DNA of 64,000 nt, taken from Hymenobacter cyanobacteriorum (GTDB lineage Bacteria > Bacteroidota > Bacteroidia > Cytophagales > Hymenobacteraceae). Every line of letters starts with the position of its first letter. The first letter of the stretch is position 1. Location of the stretch: the NCBI RefSeq assembly GCF_022631375.1, contig NZ_JALBGC010000001.1, positions 620,001-684,000 on the forward strand, in the 5' to 3' direction. The notes under the pieces were generated by a model. That model was not told the origin of the DNA. It did no database searches and was given only the letters and a program-made list of their open reading frames with translations. A program made the translations under genes and the position numbers. Shown here piece after piece: positions 7,508-16,493 of the stretch.

Positions 7508-9523
7508 CTACAAGCTCAATGGAATCACCCGCTCGTTGCCGGCCTGGTCCATCAGGCGCAGCTCGGCGGGGCCGCGCAGCTTGGGGCCGAGCGTGTCGCC
7601 GGCTACGGTGAAGAGCAAGGCTTTCTTGTGCTCGAAGCGCAGCAGCCGAAACTGCCCGCCGATGAGCAGCCGGTAGCTGGCCAAGCCCGACATATCATCG
7701 CCGACGTGAAACTGCAGCTGCCCGCCGGCCCGGCCCGCGAAGGTGCCCTGCGGCGCTTTGGTATCGGTGAGAATGCGGTAGGACGCGAACTGCCGGATAA
7801 CGGCCGTAATCTGGCCTTTTTCATCCCACTTGCCGCCCACGTAGGCCTTGCCGCCGGCCAGCGTGGCCGCGTAAATGGCGGTGCGCTGCGGGTCGGTGGG
7901 CGGGGTGGCGGGCTTCAGGGTGAGGACGGCGGTGTGGTAGAGCGGCTGCAGCGGCGAGCCGACCGTCCAGAAGCCGCTGCCGGTGGGCTCGGGCTTGTAG
8001 GCGGTGTTCAGGTAGAGGTTGTCGAACAGCGTTTCGGGGCCGAAAACCAGGTTGAGGTGGTTGGTGGCGTAGCTAAATTCCTTGCGGGCCGGAATCAGCA
8101 CCTGCCGGTCGAATTTCTTGGTGATTGCGCCGAAACGCACCGAATCGGGCAGACCGGCGCGCAGGTCGTAGAGGTACACGTTCTGGCCGTCCTGGCAGTA
8201 GCTGGGCCGCACTTCGAGGCGGCGGCTGCCGCGCAGCAGCGTCAGATTGGCGGGCACCGAATCGGGCGTTTCGGCGGCGGCCACGGCTTTGAGCAGGTTG
8301 CGCACAATTTCGTAGCGCAGCGCGGGCTTGCGGGCCGCCGCCGGCCCGGTGCGGAAGTAGGCCGGCTGCTCGCCGCGTAGCACCAGGTGTATTGGCGTCT
8401 GGTTGTTATAGGAGTCGGCCAGAATGATGTCGACGTTGTAGATTTTGCCCGCCTCCACGGTCAGACGGCCTTTGGTGGGGCCGGTGGCATACATCTGCAG
8501 GTCGTTGCCTTCGTCCACCCACAGCTTTTGCAGGGTGCGGCCCTGGGTTTGCTGGTACAGGAAATCGACGAAGTTGGCCACCTGCCGCGTGCCCGTCGGA
8601 AATGGCACGGCATCGATGGCGTGCTGGTAGAACGGCTTGCCATTCACCGTAATGCTCACGCGCTGAATCCCATTCTTGTTCCAGGCATTATCGAACCGGT
8701 CGAAGCCCTGCACCAGCAGCCCCACCGGCCCAAACGCGCTAATGGTATCGGCCCAGGTGGTAGCCACGCCCGGCGCAGGCTGCACCTTCGGCACGAACAA
8801 GGCCTTGGCAAACACCCGGTTCACCCGCGACTCGATGGCCAGCGGCTCCAGCGCGAAGGCTTGCAGCGTGGGCGCCACGTGGTCCTGAATTTCGGAGAAG
8901 CCGCCCCATTGCAGCGGGTTGTACTGCCGGTCCTGCGCATCGCGCACTTCCCAGTGCAGGTGCGGGCCGGCCGAGCCGCCGGTGTTGCCGCTCAGGGCCA
9001 CCAGCTCGCCGCGCTTCACGGGGTACCGGTCCTTCTCGAAAAAGGCTTCCAACTCGTAGCTGTGCTTCTCGTACTGCCGCCGCAGCAGCTCGGCCGCAAA
9101 CGCGCCCTTGAACTCGTTGAGGTGGCCGTACACCGTCGTCAGCCCATTCGGGTGGGTGATGTAGAGCACGTTGCCGTAGCCAAACGACGACTGCTTGAGG
9201 CGCGACACGTAGCCGTCGGCGGCGGCGTACACGGGCTGGTTCACTCCGCCGCCGGTCTTGATGTCGAGGCCGCCGTGGAAGTGGTTGGGGCGCAACTCGC
9301 CCATGCTGCCAGCCAGGAAATTGGGCTTGCCCGGCGCAATCGGAAACAGAAAGTAGCCCGGGGCCACGGTGGGCCGGCCGGCACTCAGCATCTCGCTCAG
9401 GCTATGCTCACGGTCGGATGAATCGGCCTCCTGGCCGCCTACTACACTCGGCAGGGCCGCCAACAAGGCCAGCACTAATCCGATAATCAACTTCGCTTTA
9501 TTCTTCAACTTGCAAATAATCAA
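7508..9523 (-). CDS. M23 family metallopeptidase (LytM type)
   Basis: 671 residues. Signal peptide 1-30, then an N-terminal M23/LytM domain with the zinc and catalytic motifs (NHFHGGLDIK, then GGSAGPHLHWEVRD). A long beta-rich C-terminal half of unknown role follows. M23 enzymes cut peptidoglycan peptide cross-bridges, or act as LytM regulators of amidases. All visible metal ligands (H of HGGLD, HLH) are present, so it should be active. It is a single gene flanked by palindromic repeats on both sides. Confidence 0.9.
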   Translation of the reverse strand: MIICKLKNKAKLIIGLVLALLAALPSVVGGQEADSSDREHSLSEMLSAGRPTVAPGYFLFPIAPGKPNFLAGSMGELRPNHFHGGLDIKTGGGVNQPVYAAADGYVSRLKQSSFGYGNVLYITHPNGLTTVYGHLNEFKGAFAAELLRRQYEKHSYELEAFFEKDRYPVKRGELVALSGNTGGSAGPHLHWEVRDAQDRQYNPLQWGGFSEIQDHVAPTLQAFALEPLAIESRVNRVFAKALFVPKVQPAPGVATTWADTISAFGPVGLLVQGFDRFDNAWNKNGIQRVSITVNGKPFYQHAIDAVPFPTGTRQVANFVDFLYQQTQGRTLQKLWVDEGNDLQMYATGPTKGRLTVEAGKIYNVDIILADSYNNQTPIHLVLRGEQPAYFRTGPAAARKPALRYEIVRNLLKAVAAAETPDSVPANLTLLRGSRRLEVRPSYCQDGQNVYLYDLRAGLPDSVRFGAITKKFDRQVLIPARKEFSYATNHLNLVFGPETLFDNLYLNTAYKPEPTGSGFWTVGSPLQPLYHTAVLTLKPATPPTDPQRTAIYAATLAGGKAYVGGKWDEKGQITAVIRQFASYRILTDTKAPQGTFAGRAGGQLQFHVGDDMSGLASYRLLIGGQFRLLRFEHKKALLFTVAGDTLGPKLRGPAELRLMDQAGNERVIPLSL

Positions 9524-9527
9524 GGAA

Positions 9528-9631
9528 GACCGTCATGCTGAGCGCAGCCGAAGCATCTCTACCGCACAACTAATCAACTGCTAGCACAACGAAGCGGTAG
9601 AGATGCTTCGGCTGCGCTCAGCATGACGGTC
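9528..9631. repeat. Family-A palindromic repeat
   Basis: Arms of about 37 bp (GACCGTCATGCTGAGCGCAG, then CCGAAGCATCTCTACCGC) around a 28-base AT-rich centre. It lies 3' of the FAH-family gene. Same family as 27683, 34484, 37615, 43899 and 55993. Confidence 0.85.
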
Positions 9632-9660
9632 AATTTTATAAAAACAACCCAACCTCTCCC

Positions 9661-10275
9661 CTACCGCACGTTCAATTCCAGCAGCTTCTCCCCTTCCAGA
9701 AACCCGGTTAGCTGGTCACCTACCTTCACCGGGCCCACGCCGGCGGGCGTGCCGGTGAAAATCAGGTCGCCCATTTTCAGCGAGATGTATTTCGACACGA
9801 AGCTGATGATTTTAGCGAACGGGTGCAGCATCAGGCTGGAATTGCCGGTCTGACGAGTTTCGCCGTTCACTTCGAGATGGAAGTTAATGTTGGCCAGGTC
9901 GGCGAAATCGGCCACGGGCTTGAAAGTTGGCGAAATCGGGGCCGAGCCATCGAAGGCCTTGGCCAGCTCCCAGGGCAGGCCTTTTTTCTTCAACTCCGAT
10001 TGCAGGTCGCGGGCCGTGAAGTCGATGCCCAAACCGATAGCATCGAAATAAGTGTGGGCAAACTGCTCGTCGATGTGGCGGCCATTTTTGCTCACGCGCA
10101 GCACCAACTCCAGCTCGTGGTGGATGTCCTGCGAGAACTCGGGGATGAAAAATGGCTGGCCGCGCTGCAGCAGCGCCGTTTCGGGCTTCATAAAGATGAC
10201 GGGCGCGCTGGGCACCTCGTTGTGCAGCTCGGCGATGTGGTCGGCGTAGTTGCGGCCGATGCAAATGATTTTCAT
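9661..10275 (-). CDS. Fumarylacetoacetate hydrolase family protein
   Basis: 204 residues, single FAH domain: KIICIGRNYADHIAELHNE, metal-binding HHELELVLRVSK, GIDFTARDLQ, LIFTGTPAGVGPV. The single-domain form resembles YcgM/FAHD1-type acylpyruvases or oxaloacetate decarboxylases rather than true FAH of tyrosine breakdown. The start MKIICIGRNY is the family-typical one; the frame is open upstream but would run into the divergent promoter region. Confidence 0.9.
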   Translation of the reverse strand: MKIICIGRNYADHIAELHNEVPSAPVIFMKPETALLQRGQPFFIPEFSQDIHHELELVLRVSKNGRHIDEQFAHTYFDAIGLGIDFTARDLQSELKKKGLPWELAKAFDGSAPISPTFKPVADFADLANINFHLEVNGETRQTGNSSLMLHPFAKIISFVSKYISLKMGDLIFTGTPAGVGPVKVGDQLTGFLEGEKLLELNVR

Positions 10276-10317
10276 AGGGCGGGAAAGGGCCAGCGGCGGC
10301 CCGGCAGTGAGTAACGC

Positions 10318-10325
10318 CAAAACTA
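10318..10325 (-). promoter_or_regulatory. Promoter -7 box of the FAH-family gene
   Basis: TAGTTTTG on the minus strand matches the Bacteroidota TAnnTTTG element, about 43 bases upstream of the FAH start codon. Confidence 0.55.
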
Positions 10326-10501
10326 CGGCCCGCGGGCGGCTTGCGGCCCGGTTGGGCGGCATTTTTTCGGGGCGGCGGCGGGGCCGAGGCAAACATTTGC
10401 CCGCCCTGCTGCCGTATAGGCTGCACCGGGCGCGTGCGGCCGGGCTGTTACCGCCGGGCTTCGCGTCGGCGCATTTCCTCTCACTCTTCTCCCCTGTTGC
10501 T

Positions 10502-11299
10502 ATGTTCAAGAAACTCACCCTCGTCGCCAGCCTGGCCCTGCTGGGCGCCTGCTCTACGGTGCCCATCACCGGCCGCCGCCAGCTCAGCCTCGTCAGCGAC
10601 TCCGAAATCAACACGCTGGCCGCCACGCAGTACCGCGAGGTGATTGCCAAAGGCCCGCTCTCCAACAACTCGCAGCAGGTGGCCATGGTGCGCACCGTGG
10701 GCCAGCGCATTCAGGCAGCCGTCGAGCGCTACTTCCAGCAGCAGAATGCTTCCGACCAGCTGGCCGGCTACCAGTGGGAATTCAATGTGATTCAGGACGA
10801 TGCCCAACAGAATGCCTGGTGCATGCCCGGCGGCAAAGTGGCCGTGTACACTGGCATCCTGCCCATTACGCAGGACGAAAACGGCCTGGCCGTGGTGATG
10901 TCGCACGAGATTGCGCACGCCGTGGCCAAGCACGGTTCCGAGCGCATGAGCCAGGGCTTGGTGCAGCAGTTGGGCGGCCAAGCGCTGTCGGCCGCGCTCT
11001 CGACCAATGCGCCTGCCACGCAGCAAATTGCCTTGCAGGCCTTCGGCGTGGGCTCGCAGCTGGGCCTGCTGAAATACGGCCGCAACCAGGAGTCGGAAGC
11101 CGACCATCTGGGCCTGATTTTTATGGCCATGGCCGGTTACAATCCTGACGGCGCCATTACGTTCTGGCAGCGCATGGACTCGCGCGAAAACCAGGCTTCG
11201 CCGCCCGAATTTCTCTCTACCCACCCCAGCAACGGCACCCGCATCGCCGACATTCAGCGTGAATTGCCCGAAGCACGTAAGTATTACACGGCCCGCTAA
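10502..11299 (+). CDS. M48 family lipoprotein peptidase
   Basis: 265 residues. Lipobox LALLGAC with C17 as the lipidated residue, and catalytic zinc motif HEIAHAVAKH (residues 135-144). The third ligand lies in NQESEADHLGL. It resembles BepA/LoiP/YcaL-type M48 peptidases that police outer-membrane protein assembly. The start MFKKLTLVAS gives the lipoprotein signal; the frame is open upstream but lacks a sensible alternative. Bacteroidota lipoproteins are usually held in the inner or outer membrane facing the periplasm. Confidence 0.9.
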   Translation: MFKKLTLVASLALLGACSTVPITGRRQLSLVSDSEINTLAATQYREVIAKGPLSNNSQQVAMVRTVGQRIQAAVERYFQQQNASDQLAGYQWEFNVIQDDAQQNAWCMPGGKVAVYTGILPITQDENGLAVVMSHEIAHAVAKHGSERMSQGLVQQLGGQALSAALSTNAPATQQIALQAFGVGSQLGLLKYGRNQESEADHLGLIFMAMAGYNPDGAITFWQRMDSRENQASPPEFLSTHPSNGTRIADIQRELPEARKYYTAR

Positions 11300-11309
11300 A
11301 TTCAGTCGG

Positions 11310-11359
11310 TTGTCATCCTGAGCATGCTGCATTTAAGCACAGCATGCTCAGGATGACAA
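11310..11359. terminator. Perfect palindrome 3' of the M48 gene
   Basis: 20-bp perfect arms (TTGTCATCCTGAGCATGCTG) around a 10-base loop. It shares the GTCATCCTGAGC start with family-B repeats and probably protects or ends the M48 transcript. Confidence 0.65.
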
Positions 11360-11391
11360 TCAGTAAAAAACCTTTCCACTACTCACTGAAA

Positions 11392-11955
11392 ATGAAGTTT
11401 CTTCCCCGATTACTCGGCCTGGGCCTGTTGAGCCTGCTGGTGCTGTTGCTGGCCATGTCGTGCGAATCGATGAAGCCTTCGGCTAACGAATATGGCAGCC
11501 CCAACCGCATGGCCAAAGGCACCGCGATTGAAGCGCCCGAAAGCCGCCAGATTGTGCATTTCACCGACAGCAGCACCGAGTATGTGACGCCCCGCAGCGA
11601 ACTGGCCCGGGCCTTTATCCGGCAGTTCAACGATGGTACTGTTATCGACAAGATTCAGGTGCGCAAGGCCCCGGCCGAAGGTGGTACGGCCCCGAACTAT
11701 TATGTCATTGGCATGGGCCTTCGCAACGGTATGTTCCGGGCTATGGCCCTGCCCCTCAACACGGGGGGTGACAATACGTATTATCTGCGGCCCAATGCTG
11801 AGCGCTACACCATCACGGGCAGCAACTGCCCCATGTGCTTTTTCAACTTCGAAAACGGCCGCATTGTGGGCACTACCTGCGGCGAACGCATCAGCGGCGC
11901 CACCTGCGATTTGAAAGTTGAAAGCAATAACACCCTCTTTTCCCGGGCCCGATGA
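11392..11955 (+). CDS. Lipoprotein, unknown function
   Basis: 187 residues with signal sequence and lipobox LLLAMSCES, so it is an exported lipoprotein. The body has a four-cysteine region at the C-terminus (NCPMCFFNF, TCGERISGATC), which suggests disulfides or a metal site. No family recognised. The start MKFLPRLLGL is chosen for the signal peptide; the ATG 16 codons earlier lies inside the palindrome. Its stop overlaps the start of the next tiny ORF (ATGA). Confidence 0.7.
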   Translation: MKFLPRLLGLGLLSLLVLLLAMSCESMKPSANEYGSPNRMAKGTAIEAPESRQIVHFTDSSTEYVTPRSELARAFIRQFNDGTVIDKIQVRKAPAEGGTAPNYYVIGMGLRNGMFRAMALPLNTGGDNTYYLRPNAERYTITGSNCPMCFFNFENGRIVGTTCGERISGATCDLKVESNNTLFSRAR

Positions 11956-12059
11956 AAACGCGAAATAAATGGCTGCTACGGGCGGCGCTCACCGCGCTGG
12001 CGCTGCTTATTACGACCGATAAGAAGCGGCCTGCCGAACCAAAAAAGCCCGCTGAATAG
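11952..12059 (+). CDS. 35-residue membrane peptide, coupled to lipoprotein
   Basis: The ATG overlaps the lipoprotein TGA as ATGA, the usual sign of translational coupling. The product is MKTRNKWLLRAALTALALLI followed by TTDKKRPAEPKKPAE: one hydrophobic helix with a basic start and a charged tail. Its last codons form the 5' arm of the terminator, so coding and termination signals are merged. It is too short for homology-based calling. Supported by coupling, composition and the terminator position. Confidence 0.5.
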   Translation: MKTRNKWLLRAALTALALLITTDKKRPAEPKKPAE

Positions 12060-12072
12060 CGGGCTTTTTTTT
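12041..12072 (+). terminator. Terminator of the lipoprotein operon
   Basis: AAAAAAGCCCGCT, 4-base loop, AGCGGGCTTTTTT, then more T. It overlaps the last codons of the 35-residue ORF. Confidence 0.85.
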
Positions 12073-12074
12073 CG

Positions 12075-12290
12075 TTTGCCATTCCGCCGCGGGAGGAATC
12101 TGAAGGAATCTATTTATACTCGTTGCGCAGTAGGGTGCGGGGCTTGCCCCCGCCCGTCGCTGAACGGAATCGTTGAAACGGTGCGAACGACGGGCGGGGG
12201 CAAGCCCCGCACCCTACCTCTTTTTCGCAACCCACTTCACGACGAGAATAAAAGGTTTTCCCCAGATTCCTCCTGCGTCGGAATGACAAA
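12075..12290. repeat. Nested palindromes (family D inside family C)
   Basis: The outer, imperfect arms are the family-C sequence (GTCATTCCGACGCAGGAGGA, then ATCTGGGG) at 12075-12102 and 12258-12290. Inside is a separate 30-bp near-perfect inverted repeat at 12130-12159 and 12188-12217, built around GTAGGGTGCGGGGCTTGCCC. It fills the gap between the convergent lipoprotein operon and the Mpl-like gene. Confidence 0.75.
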
Positions 12291-12294
12291 TTGC

Positions 12295-13689
12295 TTACCC
12301 CACGATTTCCGCCGCCAGCCAGGCCAAATCCAGCCCATCGAACGTGCCCGACGACATGAGCAGCAGGTTGGCGTTGGCCCACTCCTGCGCCCGCAGGAAA
12401 GCGGCCAGTTCGGTGCTATCGGTAATCACCTTTATATCAGGCCGCTGGAAGGCTTCGGCCACGGTGGCGGCGGCCAGCGGCGGCAAGCGCTTGTGCTCCA
12501 GCACGTGGGGGTTGAAGTACACCACCGCCACGTCGGGCGCGTCGAAGCAGTGCGCGTACTGCGGCAGGAACGCCGGGTTGAGGCTGCTGAAGGTGTGCAG
12601 CTCCAGGCAAGCCACCAGGCGGCGCTGCGGAAACTGCTTTTTCAGGGCCGTGGCCGTGGCCTTGAGCTTGCTGGGTGCGTGGGCGAAGTCCTTGTACACC
12701 ACCGAGGTAGCGCCTTCGCGCACCAGCTCCAAGCGCCGCGCCGCGCCGGGGAACGTGGCCACGGCCCGGAAAAAATCCTTACCCTTGATGCCCAGCTGCT
12801 TGCATACCTCCTTGGCCGCCGAAATATTGCGCAGGTTGTGCTCGCCGAACACCTGCACGGGCACTTCCTCGTCCTTCTTATTGAGCAGATACGTGCGCCC
12901 GTCGCGGATGACGTGCTCGTGCGGGCCGTAGCCGATGTACGTAACGTCGGGGTTGGTGGGCACACTCACGAGCTGCACCTGCTCGTCGTCGCGGTCGTAA
13001 ATGAGCACGCCGGCCTTGGGCGTCATATCAGCAAAGATGCGGAACTGTTCGCGGTAGATTTCCTCGGTCGGAAACACGTTGATGTGGTCCCAGCTGATGC
13101 CCGAAATCACGCCAATGTGGTGCTGGTAGAGGTGAAACTTGGGCCGGCGGTCGACCGGCGACGACAGGTATTCATCCCCTTCGATGATGATAATCGGCGC
13201 GTCGTCCGTCAGCTGCACCATCAAATCGAAGCCCGCCAGCTGCGCGCCCACGGCGTAATCGAACTTGCGGTTGTGGAACCGCAGCACGTGCAGAATGCAG
13301 GCCGTGATGCTGGTTTTGCCGTGCGAGCCGCCAATGACGATGCGCTGCTTGTCGCGACTGGCCTCGTAAATGTACTCGGGAAAGGAGTAGATTTTCAGCC
13401 CCAGCTCCTGGGCGCGGAGCAGCTCGGGGTTGTCGGGCCGGGCGTGCATGCCCACGATGACAGCCGTTAAATCGGGGGTGATGCGGGCTGGGTCCCACCC
13501 TTCCACGGCGGGCAATAGGCCAGCGGCGGCGAGGCGGCCTTTGGCGGGCTCAAAAATCTCGTCGTCGGAACCCGTGACGCGGGCGCCCCGGCGGTGCAGG
13601 GCCAGCGCCAGGTTGTGCATGATGCTGCCGCCCACTGCGATGAGGTGAATGGCTTCGGGCTGCTGGATGGGGCTGGAGGAGGATTCCAA
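12295..13689 (-). CDS. mpl: Mpl-like muropeptide/UDP-MurNAc ligase
   Basis: 464 residues of the Mur ligase superfamily. N-terminal Rossmann-type start (IHLIAVGGSIMHNLALALHR), ATP P-loop GGSHGKTSITA, EGDEYLSS, then the C-terminal ligase domain. The IHLIAVGGSIMHNLA and YSFPEYIYE motifs match Mpl (UDP-MurNAc:L-Ala-gamma-D-Glu-meso-DAP ligase) better than MurC. Mpl re-attaches recycled tripeptide to UDP-MurNAc in the cytoplasm. Bacteroidota annotations often call this group 'peptidoglycan synthetase'. Confidence 0.85.
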   Translation of the reverse strand: MESSSSPIQQPEAIHLIAVGGSIMHNLALALHRRGARVTGSDDEIFEPAKGRLAAAGLLPAVEGWDPARITPDLTAVIVGMHARPDNPELLRAQELGLKIYSFPEYIYEASRDKQRIVIGGSHGKTSITACILHVLRFHNRKFDYAVGAQLAGFDLMVQLTDDAPIIIIEGDEYLSSPVDRRPKFHLYQHHIGVISGISWDHINVFPTEEIYREQFRIFADMTPKAGVLIYDRDDEQVQLVSVPTNPDVTYIGYGPHEHVIRDGRTYLLNKKDEEVPVQVFGEHNLRNISAAKEVCKQLGIKGKDFFRAVATFPGAARRLELVREGATSVVYKDFAHAPSKLKATATALKKQFPQRRLVACLELHTFSSLNPAFLPQYAHCFDAPDVAVVYFNPHVLEHKRLPPLAAATVAEAFQRPDIKVITDSTELAAFLRAQEWANANLLLMSSGTFDGLDLAWLAAEIVG

Positions 13690-13693
13690 ATCG

Positions 13694-13816
13694 GGGTTGT
13701 TGTTAGTTGTCGGTTGCTAGTTGTCCGTTGTTAGTCAGGCTTTGGCAGGGTGTAATATTCTGGCGCAGCTAGCGCCCGCCCAACAACTGACAACGAACAA
13801 CGAACAACTGACAACC
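13694..13816. repeat. GTTGT-rich inverted repeat
   Basis: Degenerate GTTGTTAGTTGTC-type units (13694-13736) face their complements (13780-13816) in the Mpl-dnaB intergenic gap. The rest of this 323-base gap holds the dnaB promoter and leader hairpin. Confidence 0.5.
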
Positions 13817-13917
13817 AGAATTATCGGGGCGCGAAAGTACAAAGGCCCGGCCGCCGCCGCCATTGCCGGGTCAAAAGAATCGGGAGCGCGGGCCAATCTT
13901 TTCGGTATCGTCGGGGT

Positions 13918-13966
13918 TAACTTTGTGTATATCGTGGCCGGCCCGGGTTTATTTCCGGGGCCGGCC
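13918..13966 (+). promoter_or_regulatory. dnaB promoter and leader hairpin
   Basis: TAACTTTG at 13918-13925 matches the -7 element. About ten bases later a GGCCGGCCCGG / CCGGGGCCGGCC hairpin (13936-13966) would sit at the very 5' end of the message. A second box-like TACCTTTA at 13988 is also possible. No clear -33 TTTG is seen. Confidence 0.5.
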
Positions 13967-14012
13967 TTGTTGCCCCTGCTATTTCGTTACCTTTAGCTAG
14001 CCACCCTCCCCT

Positions 14013-15626
14013 ATGCCCGACCAGATGGACGACCGCCTGAAACAATCCGCCGCCCGCGCCAAAGCGGCCTGGACCAATCGGGGCGGCATGGTGGTTCCGC
14101 AAAACGCCAGCGCGGCCGGCAAGCTGCCGCCCCAGGCCCCCGAGCTCGAAATGGCCGTGCTCGGCGCTCTGATGCTGGAAAAAGATGCCCTCACCTCGGT
14201 TATCGACTTGCTCAAGCCCGAGAGCTTTTACAAAGACGCGCACCAGCGCATCTACAAAGCCGTTATCCGGCTGTTTGATAAGTCGGAGCCCATCGACCAG
14301 CTCACCGTGGTGCACGAGCTGCGCGAGATGGGCGAGCTCGAAGCCGCCGGCGGCCCCTTCTACGTGGCCAACCTCACGCTGAAAGTGAACTCGGCCGCCA
14401 ACGTGGAATACCACGCCCGCATCATCACCGAAACCGCCATCAAGCGCGAGCTGATTCGGATTTCGAGCGAAATCCAGCGCGATGCTTTTGAGGATACCAC
14501 CGACGTGTTCAAGCTGCTCGATGATACCGAGTCGGCCCTGTTCGAGGTATCGGAATCGAATATTCGGAAGAACTTCGACGACATGCGCAGTTTGATGGGC
14601 AAGGCCATCAAGGAACTGGAGGAAAAGAAAAACCAGGCCGACGGCCTCACCGGCGTACCCACCGGCTTCACGGCCCTCGACCGCGTCACGAGCGGCTGGC
14701 AACCGTCTGACCTTGTGATTATTGCAGCGCGGCCGGGCATGGGCAAAACTGCTTTCGTAGTATCGGCCATGCGCAACGCGGCCGTCGATTTCAAGAAAGC
14801 CGTGGCCATTTTCTCGCTCGAAATGTCCTCGCTGCAGCTTGTCAATCGCCTGATTTCGGCTGAGGCGGAGCTGGATTCCGAGAAAATCAAAAAAGGCAGC
14901 CTTGCCGACCACGAGTGGCAGCAGCTCAACCACAAAATCACGGCCCTATCGGCCGCTCCGATTTACATTGACGACACGCCCGGCCTGAGCATCCGCGAGT
15001 TGCGCACCAAGTGCCGCCGCCTGCGCTCGCAGAAAGACGTGCAGATGATTATCGTCGACTACTTGCAGCTGATGAGCGGCAACACCGACGGCCGCGGCGG
15101 CAACCGTGAACAGGAAATCGCCAGCATCTCGCGGGCTCTCAAGGGCATTGCCAAGGAGCTGAACGTGCCCGTACTGGCGCTGTCGCAGCTCTCGCGCTCG
15201 GTCGAAACGCGGGGCGGCGACAAGAAGCCGCAATTGAGTGACCTGCGTGAATCGGGCTCCATCGAGCAGGATGCCGACATGGTAATCTTCCTCTACCGCC
15301 CCGAATACTACGGCCTCGACCAAGATGCTGAAGGCAACTCCACGCAGGGCGTGGGCGAAGTCATCATCGCCAAGCACCGGAACGGCTCGCTCGAAACCGT
15401 GCAGCTCAAGTTCATCGGCAAGTTCACCAAATTTGCCGACCTCGACGGCGCGGGCGGCGGTTTCGACAGCGGCGGTTATCAGCCTATGGCCCTGCCCGCC
15501 AGCAATTTTGACAGCGAGCCCAGCGCCGGCTTTGCACCCACCACCATTCGTCTGGGCTCGAAAATCAACGAGTCGCCGGTGCCTTTCCCGAAAAGCAACA
15601 GCTTCGGCGAGGAGCCGCCGTTTTAA
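14013..15626 (+). CDS. dnaB: Replicative DNA helicase
   Basis: 537 residues. N-terminal DnaB primase-interacting domain (EMAVLGALMLEKDAL), then RecA-like helicase with Walker A ARPGMGKT (239-246), Walker B MIIVDYLQLM, and the arginine-finger region SDLRESGSIEQDADMV. It is the hexameric 5'-3' helicase at the replication fork. There is a 20-25 residue N-terminal extension and a Gly/Ser-rich C-terminal tail, common in Bacteroidota. No intein is present. Confidence 0.97.
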   Translation: MPDQMDDRLKQSAARAKAAWTNRGGMVVPQNASAAGKLPPQAPELEMAVLGALMLEKDALTSVIDLLKPESFYKDAHQRIYKAVIRLFDKSEPIDQLTVVHELREMGELEAAGGPFYVANLTLKVNSAANVEYHARIITETAIKRELIRISSEIQRDAFEDTTDVFKLLDDTESALFEVSESNIRKNFDDMRSLMGKAIKELEEKKNQADGLTGVPTGFTALDRVTSGWQPSDLVIIAARPGMGKTAFVVSAMRNAAVDFKKAVAIFSLEMSSLQLVNRLISAEAELDSEKIKKGSLADHEWQQLNHKITALSAAPIYIDDTPGLSIRELRTKCRRLRSQKDVQMIIVDYLQLMSGNTDGRGGNREQEIASISRALKGIAKELNVPVLALSQLSRSVETRGGDKKPQLSDLRESGSIEQDADMVIFLYRPEYYGLDQDAEGNSTQGVGEVIIAKHRNGSLETVQLKFIGKFTKFADLDGAGGGFDSGGYQPMALPASNFDSEPSAGFAPTTIRLGSKINESPVPFPKSNSFGEEPPF

Positions 15627-15636
15627 CGCTTCGCTT

Positions 15637-15713
15637 AATGAGGAATGCAGAATGAGGAATACTGAAACGGTTGACGCCAGCCGTTCTCGATTCCTCATTC
15701 CGCATTCCTCATT
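15637..15713. repeat. Inverted repeat, GAGGAAT family
   Basis: AATGAGGAATGCAGAATGAG... (15637-15660) and its complement with one mismatch (15690-15713). It lies between dnaB and the TauE gene and ends 8 bases before the TauE start. Confidence 0.75.
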
Positions 15714-15721
15714 CTTCATTT

Positions 15722-16489
15722 ATGACGTTAGCATTACTCTGCTTCTTCGCCTTTCTGGCCGGTTTTATTGATGCGATGGTAGGCGGCGGCGGCCTCATCC
15801 AGCTGCCGGCCATGCTGCTGCTGCTGCCCAAAGGCACGCCGGTGCCCACGGTGCTGGGCACTGGCAAAGTGGCCAGCTTGGCAGGCACCTCAGCCTCGGC
15901 CTTTCGCTACCTCAAGGGCCTCACGGGGGTGCCCATTCGCTGGCGCACGGTGGCAGTGGCGGCGGTGGTAGCGGGCTGCTTCGCGCTGCTGGGCGCCCGC
16001 GCCGTAAGCGGCCTCAACAAAGACCTGGTGAAGCCGCTGGTGCTGGCCCTGCTGGTGCTGATGGCGGCCTACACCTTCTGGCGCAAGGATTTTGGCAGCC
16101 TGCACGCGCCGCGCCTGCACGGCAGCCGCGAGTTGTGGACGGGCGTGGCGCTGGGGGCAAGCATCGGGTTCTACGACGGTTTTTTTGGGCCGGGTACGGG
16201 CAGCCTGCTGCTGTTTGCCTTCGTGGGTTTGTTCGGCTACGATTTTCTGGCGGCTTCGGCTTCGGCCAAAGTGGTGAACGTGGCCACCAATATCGCTGGG
16301 CTGGCCTACTTTGTGTCCACGGGGCAGGTGCTGTACCAGGTGGCGCTGCCGATGGCGGTGTGCAACGTGCTGGGTTCCACGCTGGGCGCGCGGGTGGCCA
16401 TGCGGCAGGGCACGGGCTTCGTGCGGGTGCTGTTTCTGGTCGTCGTCAGCGCGTTCATTCTGAAGCTGGGCTGGGAAACGCTGGCTTAA
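15722..16489 (+). CDS. TauE/SafE family membrane transporter
   Basis: 255 residues, about eight hydrophobic helices, with the internal two-fold layout of TauE/SafE: FLAGFIDAMVGGGGLIQLPA near the N-terminus and GFYDGFFGPGTGSLLLFAF in the second half. These are predicted sulfite/sulfonate or organic-anion exporters in the inner membrane. The start MTLALLCFFAF is the first ATG after the repeat. The substrate cannot be told from sequence. Confidence 0.9.
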   Translation: MTLALLCFFAFLAGFIDAMVGGGGLIQLPAMLLLLPKGTPVPTVLGTGKVASLAGTSASAFRYLKGLTGVPIRWRTVAVAAVVAGCFALLGARAVSGLNKDLVKPLVLALLVLMAAYTFWRKDFGSLHAPRLHGSRELWTGVALGASIGFYDGFFGPGTGSLLLFAFVGLFGYDFLAASASAKVVNVATNIAGLAYFVSTGQVLYQVALPMAVCNVLGSTLGARVAMRQGTGFVRVLFLVVVSAFILKLGWETLA

Positions 16490-16493
16490 AAAG

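Noticed and set aside
9528..9631. Family-A palindrome as an insertion sequence end
   Set aside because: No transposase, no target-site duplication seen; it behaves as a dispersed intergenic palindrome.
13694..13816. CRISPR-like array from the repeated GTTGT units
   Set aside because: Units are short, degenerate and arranged as an inverted repeat, with no spacers or cas genes.
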